Shown: piece after piece, positions 1-7,973 of the stretch | Layout: each line of letters begins with the position of its first letter | Numbering within the stretch: the stretch's first letter is position 1 | DNA from: a candidate division WOR-3 bacterium | Lineage (GTDB): Bacteria > Hydrothermota > Tepidihabitantia > Tepidihabitantales > Tepidihabitantaceae | Direction: 5' to 3' | Length of the DNA stretch: 45,531 nucleotides | Assembly: GCA_039801365.1 (NCBI GenBank) | Contig: JBDRUN010000010.1 | Coordinates: forward strand, 1 to 45,531 | Position numbers and translations under genes: made by a program | Notes under the pieces: model-generated | Told to the model about the DNA's origin: nothing | What the model saw: only the letters and a program-made list of their open reading frames with translations | Database searches by the model: none

Positions 1-444
1 TTTGCCGAGAGTGACATGATTCACAAAGCTCAGCTCGGCATCGCCACGGCAGACATCGTCGCGGGCCTGTGCGACGCAATCGTCCGAAACTACATGAACA
101 CCGTCGCTCGAGGAAAGGTTATCCAGCCGATGATTCTGTTTCAGGGCGGTGTCGCAGCCAACGTCGGGGTCAAGGACGCATTCGAACGCGCTTTGGGTCA
201 AAAGATTGTCGTGCCCGAGCATTTTCTCGTGATGGGTGCGATCGGCGCAGCCATTTTGGCGGCCGAGGAAACCTGCGGCAGGGGCACAAAGTTCGCCGGC
301 TTCGAAACCGCGGACATTGAGTTTGAAACAAGAGCTTTTGAGTGTGACGGCTGTCCGAACAAGTGCGAGGTAGTCGAAACCCTGCGCCAGGGTCAGGTCA
401 TTGATCGGTACGGCGACCGGTGCGGAAGGTGGTCACAGGTGTAG
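1..444 (+). CDS. 2-hydroxyacyl-CoA dehydratase activase, C-terminal part (5' cut by window)
   Basis: This is the C-terminal part of an ATPase of the BadF/BadG/BcrA/BcrD (HgdC) family, which drives ATP-dependent electron transfer into 2-hydroxyacyl-CoA dehydratases or benzoyl-CoA reductase-type partners. The frame is open from base 1 and begins FAESDMIHK, a typical internal stretch of these activases, so the ATG at 16 is not the start. A glycine-rich segment (FQGGVAANVGV) and the closing GAIGAAILA segment match the second half of the actin-like ATPase fold. After it comes a Cys cluster, CDGCPNKCEV and then DRCGRW, as in activases that continue into a DUF2229 region; here the protein stops just after it. 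The family is clear, the partner dehydratase is not visible. The CoA-transferase and acyl-CoA dehydrogenases at 23.7-28 kb would fit the same kind of pathway, but that link is inference. Confidence 0.85.
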   Translation, partial: FAESDMIHKAQLGIATADIVAGLCDAIVRNYMNTVARGKVIQPMILFQGGVAANVGVKDAFERALGQKIVVPEHFLVMGAIGAAILAAEETCGRGTKFAGFETADIEFETRAFECDGCPNKCEVVETLRQGQVIDRYGDRCGRWSQV

Positions 445-458
445 GTCGCTCCATCGCG

Positions 459-485
459 TTGACAGTGACACCGCCGACGTATAAG
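459..485 (+). promoter_or_regulatory. Promoter of the MEMO-AMMECR1 gene, predicted leaderless
   Basis: A consensus -35 TTGACA (459-464) and a -10-like TATAAG (480-485) are separated by 15 bases. Only five bases lie between the -10 and the TTG at 491, so transcription would begin at about the start codon and no Shine-Dalgarno site would be present. This is inferred from sequence only. Confidence 0.5.
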
Positions 486-490
486 ATGAG

Positions 491-1978
491 TTGATATTGA
501 GGACTGCATTGCTGGTGTTGCCGATTGTGCTTGGACTGTTTTGTTCGAGCCCCAAGGAGTCGAGCATGGTTAGAGAACCCGTTGTCGCTGGCCAGTTCTA
601 TCCTGCGGACGCCGAGGCCCTTGCCAAAATGGTTGACCAGATGCTTGCCGATGCCGAGCCGCCGGCCCTGACTGGTCGAGTTGTCGGCATTCAGGTACCG
701 CACGCCGGGTACCCGTATTCCGGTTCGACCGCGGCCTGTGCGTTCAAACTGCTTTCTGGACTGGATTCGGTCACAATCGTGATGGTCGGGCCGAGCCATC
801 ATATTCCCATCAACAAGGCTGCAGTGTTTGACAGGGGGAAATGGAAGACCCCGTTGGGTGAGGTTGAGGTAGACGCTGATTTGGCAAGTCGGATGATTGC
901 CGAAGACGACTATCTTACGGCGATGCCTGCATCCCACTGTCAGGAACACTCGCTCGAAGTTCAACTACCTTTTCTGCAACGGGTCATACCGCAATTCAAG
1001 ATTGTGCCAATAATGCTGCTTCACCCGACTTGGGAGCAATGCAGGAAGGTAGGCCGGGCGATTGCCACTGCAGCTAGGCATAAAAAAACCGTGCTTCTTG
1101 CATCTACTGACCTGTATCACGGCCACGACTATAGTGCGGCCAGACGTACTGACAGCCTCACAGTGAGTCTTATCACGCAGTTCGAGCCCAAGGCGCTGTA
1201 CGAGGCCTTGGATGCCAGCAGGGCGCAGGCGTGCGGCGGGTATCCAGTTGTCGCGGTAATGACTGCGGCACAGGAGTTGGGGGCAAACAGTACGGTGCTT
1301 CTTGCTCAAACTAACTCCAACGATGTAACCGGAGTACGCGACGGGTACTGCGTCGGGTACAGCGCCACAGCGTTTGTGGTCGGGAAGAACTCTGGCCTTG
1401 ATACGAATGCAGACACAAGCCATGAACTGACCATGGCGGAGAAGAAGAGCCTCCTGGATATTGCGCGGCGCACACTGGAACGTTACATCAGGACCGGCAT
1501 GGTGCCAGAGGCGAAACCCGTGACGGCGAAACTGTCCGAGAAACGAGGTGTTTTCGTTACCCTGCACAGGAAAGGCGAGTTGCGTGGGTGTATTGGATAT
1601 GTCGAGGCAGTAAAGCCGTTATATCAAGCGGTGCGTGATATGGCAGTTGCGGCCTCGACCGAGGATCCGAGGTTTCCGCCGGTTGAGACGACGGAACTCA
1701 GTGACATTGACATAGAAATAACAGTACTCAGTCCTCTGAGCCGAATCCTCGACCCGGAGTCGGTTACCGTAGGCAAGCACGGCCTAGTTGTGCGTCGCGG
1801 AGGCCACTCCGGCCTGCTGCTTCCTCAGGTGCCGGTTGAGCAAGGATGGAACCGCGAAGAGTTTCTTGCACACACGTGCCTGAAGGCCGGCCTACCCACT
1901 GATGCCTGGAGGGACAGGGCCACCGAGCTGTACGTTTTCACCGGCCAGGTCTTCGGTGAGAAAGTCTTGGGGCGATAG
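491..1978 (+). CDS. MEMO1-AMMECR1 fusion protein (AmmeMemoRadiSam proteins B and A)
   Basis: A two-domain fusion. Residues about 26-300 form a MEMO1 domain, a dioxygenase-like fold; it starts MVREPVVAGQFYPAD and holds the His-rich segments GPSHHIP, SHCQEHSLEVQLPF and TDLYHGHDY. Residues about 315-490 form an AMMECR1 domain with RGVFVTL, LRGCIGY and DPRFPPV. The two are usually separate genes near a radical SAM gene; none lies in this window. Two starts are possible. TTG 491 adds a hydrophobic stretch ending in Cys (LRTALLVLPIVLGLFCSS), resembling a lipoprotein or secretion signal, and sits 5 bases after a promoter -10. ATG 566 has a good AAGGAG six bases upstream and gives the bare MEMO start. 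I favour 491 as the primary start because promoter and signal-like sequence agree, with 566 as a serious alternative. The biochemical role of the system is not settled. Confidence 0.85.
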   Translation: MILRTALLVLPIVLGLFCSSPKESSMVREPVVAGQFYPADAEALAKMVDQMLADAEPPALTGRVVGIQVPHAGYPYSGSTAACAFKLLSGLDSVTIVMVGPSHHIPINKAAVFDRGKWKTPLGEVEVDADLASRMIAEDDYLTAMPASHCQEHSLEVQLPFLQRVIPQFKIVPIMLLHPTWEQCRKVGRAIATAARHKKTVLLASTDLYHGHDYSAARRTDSLTVSLITQFEPKALYEALDASRAQACGGYPVVAVMTAAQELGANSTVLLAQTNSNDVTGVRDGYCVGYSATAFVVGKNSGLDTNADTSHELTMAEKKSLLDIARRTLERYIRTGMVPEAKPVTAKLSEKRGVFVTLHRKGELRGCIGYVEAVKPLYQAVRDMAVAASTEDPRFPPVETTELSDIDIEITVLSPLSRILDPESVTVGKHGLVVRRGGHSGLLLPQVPVEQGWNREEFLAHTCLKAGLPTDAWRDRATELYVFTGQVFGEKVLGR

Positions 1979-2019
1979 CGGTCAAACGGCGCTTGGCGCC
2001 TTGTGCCATCACCCTAAGG

Positions 2020-2042
2020 CTTGTTGTATCCTCTGCAACAAG
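2020..2042. repeat. Inverted repeat between the MEMO fusion gene and fabD
   Basis: CTTGTTG (2020-2026) and CAACAAG (2036-2042) form a perfect 7-bp stem with a 9-base loop. A shorter hairpin, GGCGC-TTG-GCGCC, lies at 1988-2000. Neither is followed by a T-run, so a role as terminator is possible but weakly supported. Confidence 0.35.
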
Positions 2043-2086
2043 GGACAACATTCATAAATCTCGGCGCAGGTCTGAGAGGAACCCGG

Positions 2087-2114
2087 TTGACACCCCGGTG
2101 ATGGATTCTATTAT
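2087..2114 (+). promoter_or_regulatory. Promoter of fabD
   Basis: TTGACA (2087-2092), a 16-base spacer and TATTAT (2109-2114). Predicted transcription start near 2121, giving a leader of about 16 bases that contains the AGGAG ribosome binding site at 2126-2130. This places the real fabD start at ATG 2137, not at the upstream open frame. Confidence 0.65.
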
Positions 2115-2136
2115 TGCATCTGAACAGGAGAAGCCA

Positions 2137-3054
2137 ATGAGCAAACGTTACGGATTTCTTTTTCCCGGTCAGGGCGCCCAATATGTCGGAATGGGCGCAG
2201 ATTTGTACGACAAGTACGCTAAGGCTCGCGATACCTATGAACGTGCTACTGACATCCTCGAATTCGACCTGAAGGAGGTGTCGTTTCAGGGTCCGGAAGA
2301 GAAATTGCGGCAGACCCGCTACACCCAGCCTGCGATCCTCGTGCATTCGCTGGCGGTCTTGTCGGTTCTCGGACAGGTCGAACCGATTCTAGTTGCTGGC
2401 CACAGCCTCGGCGAGTACTCGGCGCTGTACGCGGCCGGAGCGCTTGATTTCGGGTCGGTACTCCGTCTGGTAAAGCGCCGGGCCGAACTGATGGCCGAGG
2501 AAGGTGAAAAGAACCCAGGTACGATGGCTGCGATTCTCGGACTGGACGCTGCCGTGGTCGAAGAGCTCTGCCAAGAGGCCGGTGGCGTAGTCGTTTGTGC
2601 GAACTACAATGAGCCTAAGCAGACTGTAGTGTCGGGAGAAGTTCAAGCAGTCAAGAAGGTTGCCGAGCTTGCACAAGCGAGGGGAGCACTCAAGGCGGTA
2701 ATGCTACCCGTCTCGGGTGCCTTTCACTCACCGCTGCTCGCCCGGTCGGCTCGGGATTTTGCCGAGTTTCTGGCGCTGTTTCCCATCAGCGAACCCCGCT
2801 GCCCGGTCATCGCGAACGCGACGGGCCGGCCGGCTTCGACCGCGGCCGAAATAGGGGAATGCCTTGCCGCGCAACTGCGTAGCCCGGTTCGCTGGGTGCA
2901 GACGATGCAGAGCGCGAAGGAACTAGGTTGCACGGCGTTCGTTGAGGCCGGGCCAGGCCGGGTCCTGGCCGGGCTTGCTCGCAAGATTGACCGGGACTTT
3001 GAGGTCATACCGGTTGGCACCGCTGACCAGGTGGCCGCAGTTCTTGCAAGCTAG
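2137..3054 (+). CDS. fabD: Malonyl-CoA:ACP transacylase FabD
   Basis: Transfers the malonyl group from malonyl-CoA to acyl carrier protein, the entry to type II fatty acid synthesis in the cytoplasm. The 305-residue length matches the family. The N-terminus reads FPGQGAQYVGMG, the nucleophile is Ser90 in GHSLGEYS, and the partner His is near residue 197 in GAFHSP. The open frame extends upstream to 1993, but AGGAG (2126-2130) six bases before ATG 2137 and the promoter at 2087-2114 fix the start. No other fab genes lie beside it. The stop codon overlaps the ribosome binding site of the next gene, so the two are co-translated. Confidence 0.95.
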   Translation: MSKRYGFLFPGQGAQYVGMGADLYDKYAKARDTYERATDILEFDLKEVSFQGPEEKLRQTRYTQPAILVHSLAVLSVLGQVEPILVAGHSLGEYSALYAAGALDFGSVLRLVKRRAELMAEEGEKNPGTMAAILGLDAAVVEELCQEAGGVVVCANYNEPKQTVVSGEVQAVKKVAELAQARGALKAVMLPVSGAFHSPLLARSARDFAEFLALFPISEPRCPVIANATGRPASTAAEIGECLAAQLRSPVRWVQTMQSAKELGCTAFVEAGPGRVLAGLARKIDRDFEVIPVGTADQVAAVLAS

Positions 3055-3062
3055 GAGCAACA

Positions 3063-3338
3063 ATGGACTGGAGACTTTTGGCCGCAACGTTTGGAACAGT
3101 ATTCCTAGCTGAGCTGGGCGACAAGACCCAGTTGGCCACTTTGTGTTTCGCCGCGTCCGGTCGCTCGTTCTGGAGCGTGTTCCTTGGCAGTTCTCTTGCC
3201 TTGGTGTTGACTTCGTTAGTCGCTGCACTCAGTGGTTCAGGCCTTGCTCGGATTGTCCCGGTTCGATATGTTTCAATCGCGTCTGGCGTACTATTCATCG
3301 TCATCGGTGTATTCGTCATCATTCGAAATGTCAGGTAA
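3063..3338 (+). CDS. Half-size UPF0016 (GDT1/TMEM165) membrane transporter
   Basis: A 91-residue integral membrane protein of the UPF0016/GDT1 family, whose members move Mn2+ or Ca2+. It has one copy of the family signature, ELGDKTQ (residues 17-23), where full-length members have two, and about three hydrophobic segments. Single-motif bacterial members are thought to pair up to make a full transporter. AGGAG at 3053-3057 overlaps the fabD stop codon and lies six bases before the ATG. The 168 bases between it and truD contain no convincing gene. Ion specificity cannot be read from the sequence. Confidence 0.8.
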   Translation: MDWRLLAATFGTVFLAELGDKTQLATLCFAASGRSFWSVFLGSSLALVLTSLVAALSGSGLARIVPVRYVSIASGVLFIVIGVFVIIRNVR

Positions 3339-3506
3339 TTCCAGAGGCACACGCGAGGAGGAGTGAAGACGGATATCAAATGTACAAACAGAATAGCCTG
3401 ACCATACTTCCGCTGAGCCAGAGTTCCTATTTTCTACACGCCTATCATTGTTCAGTCTTTCATCGTCGGTGTCATCGGTTGCATCGGACTTTTTTCGTGT
3501 GACCTG

Positions 3507-4661
3507 ATGAAGCTGAAGTGCCGGCCAGAAGACTTCGTCGTTGAGGAGAAGGTTCGGCTTCGCCTGAAGAGACGGGGGGCCTATTCGATCTACCGCCTGG
3601 TGAAACGTTGCTGGAACACACTTGACGTCATAAGGGAGCTTGAGGCCCGCCATCGGCTGCACAGGATCGGACGCGCTGGTCTTAAGGATCGGTATTCTCT
3701 ATCGGTGCAGTACATTTCGGCCCCCGGTCAGGGACCGAAGAGTGTCGCGACGGAGAACTACCGGCTCACTCTGATAGGTATGTCAGATAAACCGGTTTCC
3801 CGGGACCTTGCTTTGGGTAATCGGTTCGCAATCACACTGAGGTCTCTGTCAGAGAACGAGGTTGAGACTGTCCGAGCTGCGGTACCACGAGTCCGGCAAG
3901 ACGGTGTTCCCAACTATTACGACGACCAGCGTTTCGGTTCAGCCCGACACGGCCTGGGCTTCATCGGCCGGAAATTGATAGACGGACACTTCAACGGTGC
4001 TCTCAAGTTGTTATTGGCAACGCCTTCTGCTGCAGACGATTCGCGTACTCGAAGAACCAAGCAGTATTTGGCCGAGCACTGGGGCGACTGGAACCGGTGT
4101 CTCGAGGCAGCGCCGGAAGATGCGAGGCTGGCACTCAGGCATCTCAGTAAACATCGCTCAGACTTCAAGACTGCGGTCAAGCTCCTACCGCGTGGGCTGC
4201 TTGAGTTGTTCATCAACGCTTACCAGTCATACCTGTGGAATGAGACTCTGGCTGGTCTGCTTGCCCGACTCAGGATTCCAGCCCGGAAAGTCGAATACTC
4301 AGTCGGTGCCCTGCTTTTCTATGAACGGCTCGCACCGGACAAACTTTCCTATCTGCGTCGGCTTCTTATACCGGCCCTGGCTCCCAGCACCAAGTTCAGA
4401 AGCGACCGGGTGGCCTCGGTTGCCGCTGAGGTACTTGACCGGGAGGGACTGGAGCTGGGCAGGTTGAGGCCGAAAGTCAGGCTGGGCGGGCTGTACTTCA
4501 AACCGTATGAGCGGGCGGCAATCGTAGTACCGAGTGAGCTTGAGTTGTCCGAACCCAGACCGGATGACATGTATCCGGGTCGGTACAAGATGGAGCTCAG
4601 ATTCTTCCTGCCACCCGGTTCTTATGCGACCGTGGTTTTGAAGCGGCTCGCCCTGGGCTGA
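3507..4661 (+). CDS. truD: tRNA pseudouridine(13) synthase TruD
   Basis: Isomerises a uridine (U13 in E. coli) of certain tRNAs to pseudouridine. The family N-terminus CRPEDFVVEE is present, the catalytic Asp is residue 61 in the motif AGLKDRYS, and the TruD-specific block NYYDDQRFGSAR follows near residue 137. At 384 residues it is of normal length. There is no Shine-Dalgarno sequence before ATG 3507; upstream, the same frame is open back to a stop at 3414 and encodes hydrophobic residues but offers no ATG, GTG or TTG start. The next gene begins six bases after its stop codon, suggesting co-transcription. Confidence 0.92.
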   Translation: MKLKCRPEDFVVEEKVRLRLKRRGAYSIYRLVKRCWNTLDVIRELEARHRLHRIGRAGLKDRYSLSVQYISAPGQGPKSVATENYRLTLIGMSDKPVSRDLALGNRFAITLRSLSENEVETVRAAVPRVRQDGVPNYYDDQRFGSARHGLGFIGRKLIDGHFNGALKLLLATPSAADDSRTRRTKQYLAEHWGDWNRCLEAAPEDARLALRHLSKHRSDFKTAVKLLPRGLLELFINAYQSYLWNETLAGLLARLRIPARKVEYSVGALLFYERLAPDKLSYLRRLLIPALAPSTKFRSDRVASVAAEVLDREGLELGRLRPKVRLGGLYFKPYERAAIVVPSELELSEPRPDDMYPGRYKMELRFFLPPGSYATVVLKRLALG

Positions 4662-4667
4662 ACGTTC

Positions 4668-7496
4668 GTGGTGTTCGTCGCTGTGCTAATTACAGTAGCT
4701 CTGCCTGGTATGCTCGATTTCGACCCCAGCAGCTCGTGGTACACGCTGGAGACTGAGCACTTCGCGGTTCACTTTTCTTCACGTGGCATGTTCAAGCCCG
4801 AACAAAAGGAATTGGTAGAACATGTTGCCCGGCTGGCTGAGGATGTCCACGCCCAGCTCACCGCGCTTATTGGTTGGGCGCCTGCGTCAAGAACGCAGGT
4901 TGTGATTAGCGAGTCCTTCGACTATGCAAACGGCTGGGCCGCGCCGTTACCGGATAACACCATCACGTTGCTGCTTTTCCCACCGGCTGGCGAGAGGAGT
5001 GGATACGACGACTGGTTGCGGACTCTGCTCGTGCACGAGTACTGCCATGTCATCCAGATGGATATGGCAAGGGGACTACCAAGAATGCTACGCCGGATGT
5101 TCGGCCGGGCAGGGCTGACGAACCCCTTTGTTCCAGTCTGGCTGCTTGAAGGTTATGCACTTCACACCGAGACCAGGGTCTGCGGATATGGCCGGGCTGA
5201 GAGTGCCGAGTTTGATATGATGGTTAGGGCCGCGGCCGATGCCGGGGTCCTATTGCCGATTGACCGGTGCTGTAACTATGAGCTCATGCGGTGGCCGGCC
5301 GGCAGCGCACCGTACCTTTACGGCAGTCTTTTCTGTCGCTATATCGCAGCAAGAGCGGGACAGGAAGTCTGGGACCGCTTCAGCCTGGCGCGGAGCTCCG
5401 GGTTGCCTTTCTTTGACAACTGGTATGCCCGCCGACTGCTCGGAGCGGGATTCGATTCGCTATGGCGGGAGTGGCAAGCAGAGCTAAACAGGCACGCTGA
5501 TTCGGTTAGTCACGTTATACAGCTCGAGCCATTGACCAGTTTTCGCCAGCTGACTGAGGAGGGTTTCTATACCGGTTCGCCGTTGTGGTCACGCAGCGGC
5601 GAGGAGGTGTACTACATATCCAACAATGGTACGGGGTTTCCCGCGATAAAGGCAGTGAATGTGGCGAGCCGTGCTGTCAGGGTTGTATTTCGGGGGCGGG
5701 TGTCGGGCAACCTGTCACTGTCAGCAGACGGCCGGTGGCTGGCTTTCTCGCAGTTCGAGCGCAACAACTACTCAGACCATTCCGATATCTTCTGCGTCAA
5801 TCTTCGCTCAGGCGAACTGCGACGTCTCACACGAGGCATGCGGGCGCGGGACCCTGACTATTCGCCGGACGGCAGGACTCTTGCGTTCATTTCTGTCGAG
5901 CACTGCCGCAGCAGCTTGATGCTAATGGACCTGGCCACTGGAGAGGTTGAGAACCTTGTTGAAGGAGACGCCTACGCTGTCTACTCAAACCCTCGCTTCT
6001 CGCCGGACGGGCGGTACGTTACGTTTGCGGTCGGTCGGCCAGACGGTCACTCAGATATCGAAATATTGGACCGCTTGACTGGCTGGGTCGTACCAGTTAC
6101 CGAGGATGCTGCCGTTGATCTCTCCCCGTGCTGGTCACGCACCGGCCGTCACCTTTTCTTTGTCTCAGACCGTTCTGGCGTTTTCAATCTCTATGCATTC
6201 TCACTCGAGACTCGGCAGGTGCGGCGCTGCACCAACGTGCTGTACGGTGCTTTTGGACCTGCTGTGTCTCCGAGTAACCGGGAGCTGGCTGTAGTCTTGC
6301 ACTCGTTCGAGGGCGATGACATTGCCGTTACTTCACTGGACGCTCGAACTTGGGGTCCGGCCCTGTCCCCCCTTGACAGCATTCGTAGTGTATCGGTCGG
6401 ACCAAACGAATCTAATGTCCAGCCACTTAGGACTGTGGCGTCTCTGAACCTTTCCCCAGTATACTACTACAACCCTTTTCCCACAATCCTGCCCAAGTTG
6501 TGGCTGCCGTTCGTCTGGCCTGACTCGCTTTGGAGCCTAGGCGCATTTACGTTCGGGTGGGATGCGCTGCAAATTCACCGGTACTCCGGCGCAGTCGGAT
6601 ACCGTCCCGGCGCGGGGCCATTCATGGCGCTAGAATACCGGTTTAACAGATTTCTGCCTCTGTTAAGACTGAGGCTGAACACCGACCCCAGGCTCCAGAC
6701 TGGAGAGCTCTCGTTTGGTGTGCCGGCGCTATCCAACCGTCGTTCTTCAATATTCGAACTGACGGGCCGAGTTCGGCGCGATACGGCATTCGCGGCTCGA
6801 TACATGCTGGGATTTGCGACCTCTAATGCGTTTGCCTACCGGTTCGACGTAGCGCCGAGAGAGGGTGCGGTGTGGGGAGCATACTCGGACCTCGAAGCTA
6901 GGTCGCTACTGGGCCAGCACGAGCGGGTTCGCGTTGTGTCATACGTGTCAGGTTTCGTCGGTAACTGGCCATCCTCCCCTGCTTCTCCTGTGTTTTCCCG
7001 CTGGAGTGTACGTTTGCGAGCCGCAGCCGGTTCTGCATTCGGCGATGCCTCACGGGACAGCGCTTGGCAGACAGTCGCGCGTGATGGTATCTTCGGTGTC
7101 CGAGGTCCGAGAGCGGAGTCAGTCTTGGGGTGTAACACTGCTGCTGCCGGGGTCGAGTATCGCATGCCCATTTCCTGGCTGGAGCGAGGACTGTCAACCG
7201 CACCGGTGTTCCTGCGCAACCTAAACGGAGCGCTGTTTGCCGACTGGAGGATGACTTGGAGCCACTGGCAGCCGCGTGGCAGTGACCTCGAGAGATCACT
7301 ACTTGGACTCGGTGCAGAAATCAGGGCTGATCTGGTCTTTTTCCACCTGTTGCCGGCGAGCTTCGCGGTCGGCTACGCCCGGGGCGTCAGACCTGCACCC
7401 GCAAACACTGTCTATTTCAGGCTGGAGAGCTCGATGCTTGGGGAACTGATGGACCAGACGCAGGAACGCTTCGAGCCGGTTTTACTGCGCGACTAA
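4668..7496 (+). CDS. Secreted gluzincin-like metallopeptidase with TolB-type propeller and C-terminal barrel
   Basis: A 942-residue exported protein with three parts. After a signal-like N-terminus (about 1-16), residues 24-275 resemble the peptidase MA family: HEYCH at 123-127 is a HExxH zinc motif and Glu161 in LLEGYA is the likely third ligand, a gluzincin layout. Residues about 290-570 hold TolB/PD40-type propeller repeats (SPDGRTLAF, SPDGRYVTF, SRTGRHLFF). Residues about 600-942 are rich in alternating aromatic and polar strands and look like an outer-membrane beta-barrel. The likely location is the outer membrane with the protease and propeller exposed. It starts at GTG 4668, six bases after truD, without a clear ribosome binding site. 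Substrate unknown; the barrel is inferred from strand pattern only. Confidence 0.75.
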   Translation: MVFVAVLITVALPGMLDFDPSSSWYTLETEHFAVHFSSRGMFKPEQKELVEHVARLAEDVHAQLTALIGWAPASRTQVVISESFDYANGWAAPLPDNTITLLLFPPAGERSGYDDWLRTLLVHEYCHVIQMDMARGLPRMLRRMFGRAGLTNPFVPVWLLEGYALHTETRVCGYGRAESAEFDMMVRAAADAGVLLPIDRCCNYELMRWPAGSAPYLYGSLFCRYIAARAGQEVWDRFSLARSSGLPFFDNWYARRLLGAGFDSLWREWQAELNRHADSVSHVIQLEPLTSFRQLTEEGFYTGSPLWSRSGEEVYYISNNGTGFPAIKAVNVASRAVRVVFRGRVSGNLSLSADGRWLAFSQFERNNYSDHSDIFCVNLRSGELRRLTRGMRARDPDYSPDGRTLAFISVEHCRSSLMLMDLATGEVENLVEGDAYAVYSNPRFSPDGRYVTFAVGRPDGHSDIEILDRLTGWVVPVTEDAAVDLSPCWSRTGRHLFFVSDRSGVFNLYAFSLETRQVRRCTNVLYGAFGPAVSPSNRELAVVLHSFEGDDIAVTSLDARTWGPALSPLDSIRSVSVGPNESNVQPLRTVASLNLSPVYYYNPFPTILPKLWLPFVWPDSLWSLGAFTFGWDALQIHRYSGAVGYRPGAGPFMALEYRFNRFLPLLRLRLNTDPRLQTGELSFGVPALSNRRSSIFELTGRVRRDTAFAARYMLGFATSNAFAYRFDVAPREGAVWGAYSDLEARSLLGQHERVRVVSYVSGFVGNWPSSPASPVFSRWSVRLRAAAGSAFGDASRDSAWQTVARDGIFGVRGPRAESVLGCNTAAAGVEYRMPISWLERGLSTAPVFLRNLNGALFADWRMTWSHWQPRGSDLERSLLGLGAEIRADLVFFHLLPASFAVGYARGVRPAPANTVYFRLESSMLGELMDQTQERFEPVLLRD

Positions 7497-7539
7497 ACAT
7501 GGTCCTGCGGCTGGCAGAGCAAACACGGGGCGGAAGCGA

Positions 7540-7857
7540 TCACTTGCCGCAGACTGGGCACTTGTAGTCGGGTGCGCTTGGTGTGGGGTGGGTAGCGTCA
7601 GCCAAACCGCCGTTGCCAATCTGCTTATGATACCAGTAGCAGTGAATACTGTAGCACTCACGCGGGGTGAGGGCAGGCTCGAACCAGAAAAACTGATACT
7701 GGTTCCAGTAGGCTCTAATGGCTTCCCGGAGGTTGGCTTCGGCCCGGCCCACGACCGCTACATGCCTGGGGTCTTTACCCAGACAGTACACCCCGCCCAC
7801 CTTTGTGGGGACAGAAATGTCGATCTGCAGCGGCCTCAGAAGATACGGACCACGCAT
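7540..7857 (-). CDS. Small GIY-YIG-like protein with C-terminal CxxC
   Basis: A 105-residue protein preceded by a perfect AGGAGG six bases upstream of ATG 7857. GVY (22-24) followed by VVGRAEANL (35-43) matches the GIY-YIG nuclease core, with Arg38 at the conserved Arg position. FWFEPALTPRECY (58-70) supplies Glu60 and Glu67 as candidates for the metal-binding Glu, and His72 and His77 follow. The tail CPVCG (100-104) looks like half of a zinc site. The fold call is by pattern; activity and substrate are unknown, and such small proteins can be non-nucleolytic. It stands alone and convergent to the surface protease, and its leader carries a terminator-like hairpin, which suggests regulated read-through. 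Confidence 0.7.
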   Translation of the reverse strand: MRGPYLLRPLQIDISVPTKVGGVYCLGKDPRHVAVVGRAEANLREAIRAYWNQYQFFWFEPALTPRECYSIHCYWYHKQIGNGGLADATHPTPSAPDYKCPVCGK

Positions 7858-7870
7858 TACGCGCCTCCTG

Positions 7871-7897
7871 AAAAACGGCGAGACTGCTCGTCTCGCC
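7871..7897 (-). terminator. Intrinsic terminator in the leader of the GIY-YIG-like gene
   Basis: On the minus strand GGCGAGAC, a 5-base loop and GTCTCGCC make a perfect 8-bp GC-rich stem followed by GTTTTT (7876-7871). It lies between the promoter (7946-7973) and the AGGAGG ribosome binding site at about 7864-7869, so it can only act on this gene's own transcript: a likely attenuator. Confidence 0.65.
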
Positions 7898-7916
7898 CCT
7901 CTGCCGGTCTCTCGAT

Positions 7917-7939
7917 GTAACCCGCGGTTACTTACCGCG
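7917..7939 (-). promoter_or_regulatory. Overlapping alternative hairpins in the leader of the GIY-YIG-like gene
   Basis: Two perfect stems cannot form together: CGCGGT/ACCGCG with a 5-base loop (7923-7939) and GTAACC/GGTTAC with a 3-base loop (7917-7931). They lie just after the predicted transcription start and upstream of the terminator hairpin. Further on, GAGAC around 7908 could compete for GTCTC of the terminator. This has the layout of an attenuator or riboswitch but matches no class I know. Confidence 0.45.
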
Positions 7940-7945
7940 CATCTA

Positions 7946-7973
7946 ATGTTACTACCACAACACCGCTTGTCAA
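7946..7973 (-). promoter_or_regulatory. Promoter of the GIY-YIG-like gene
   Basis: On the minus strand TTGACA (7973-7968), 16 bases, TAACAT (7951-7946). The start of transcription would be near 7939, giving a leader of about 80 bases. A perfect palindrome CCGCTT-GTC-AAGCGG (7963-7977) covers the -35 box and could be an operator. Confidence 0.6.

Noticed and set aside
1988-2000. GGCGC-TTG-GCGCC as terminator of the MEMO fusion gene
   Set aside because: Five-base stem, no T-tract; kept only as a remark.
1993-2136. N-terminal extension of FabD in the upstream open frame
   Set aside because: A promoter and a Shine-Dalgarno site lie inside it and the conserved FPGQGAQ block starts right after ATG 2137.
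3380-3502. Possible 40-residue ORF between the UPF0016 gene and truD
   Set aside because: AGGAGG lies nearby but not at a useful distance; the product is His/Arg/Ser-rich without any recognisable pattern.
3414-3506. In-frame hydrophobic extension upstream of truD (PIIVQSFIVGVIGCIGLF)
   Set aside because: It has no ATG, GTG or TTG start after the stop at 3414, and TruD proteins do not begin with a membrane segment. The resemblance to a transmembrane helix is probably chance.
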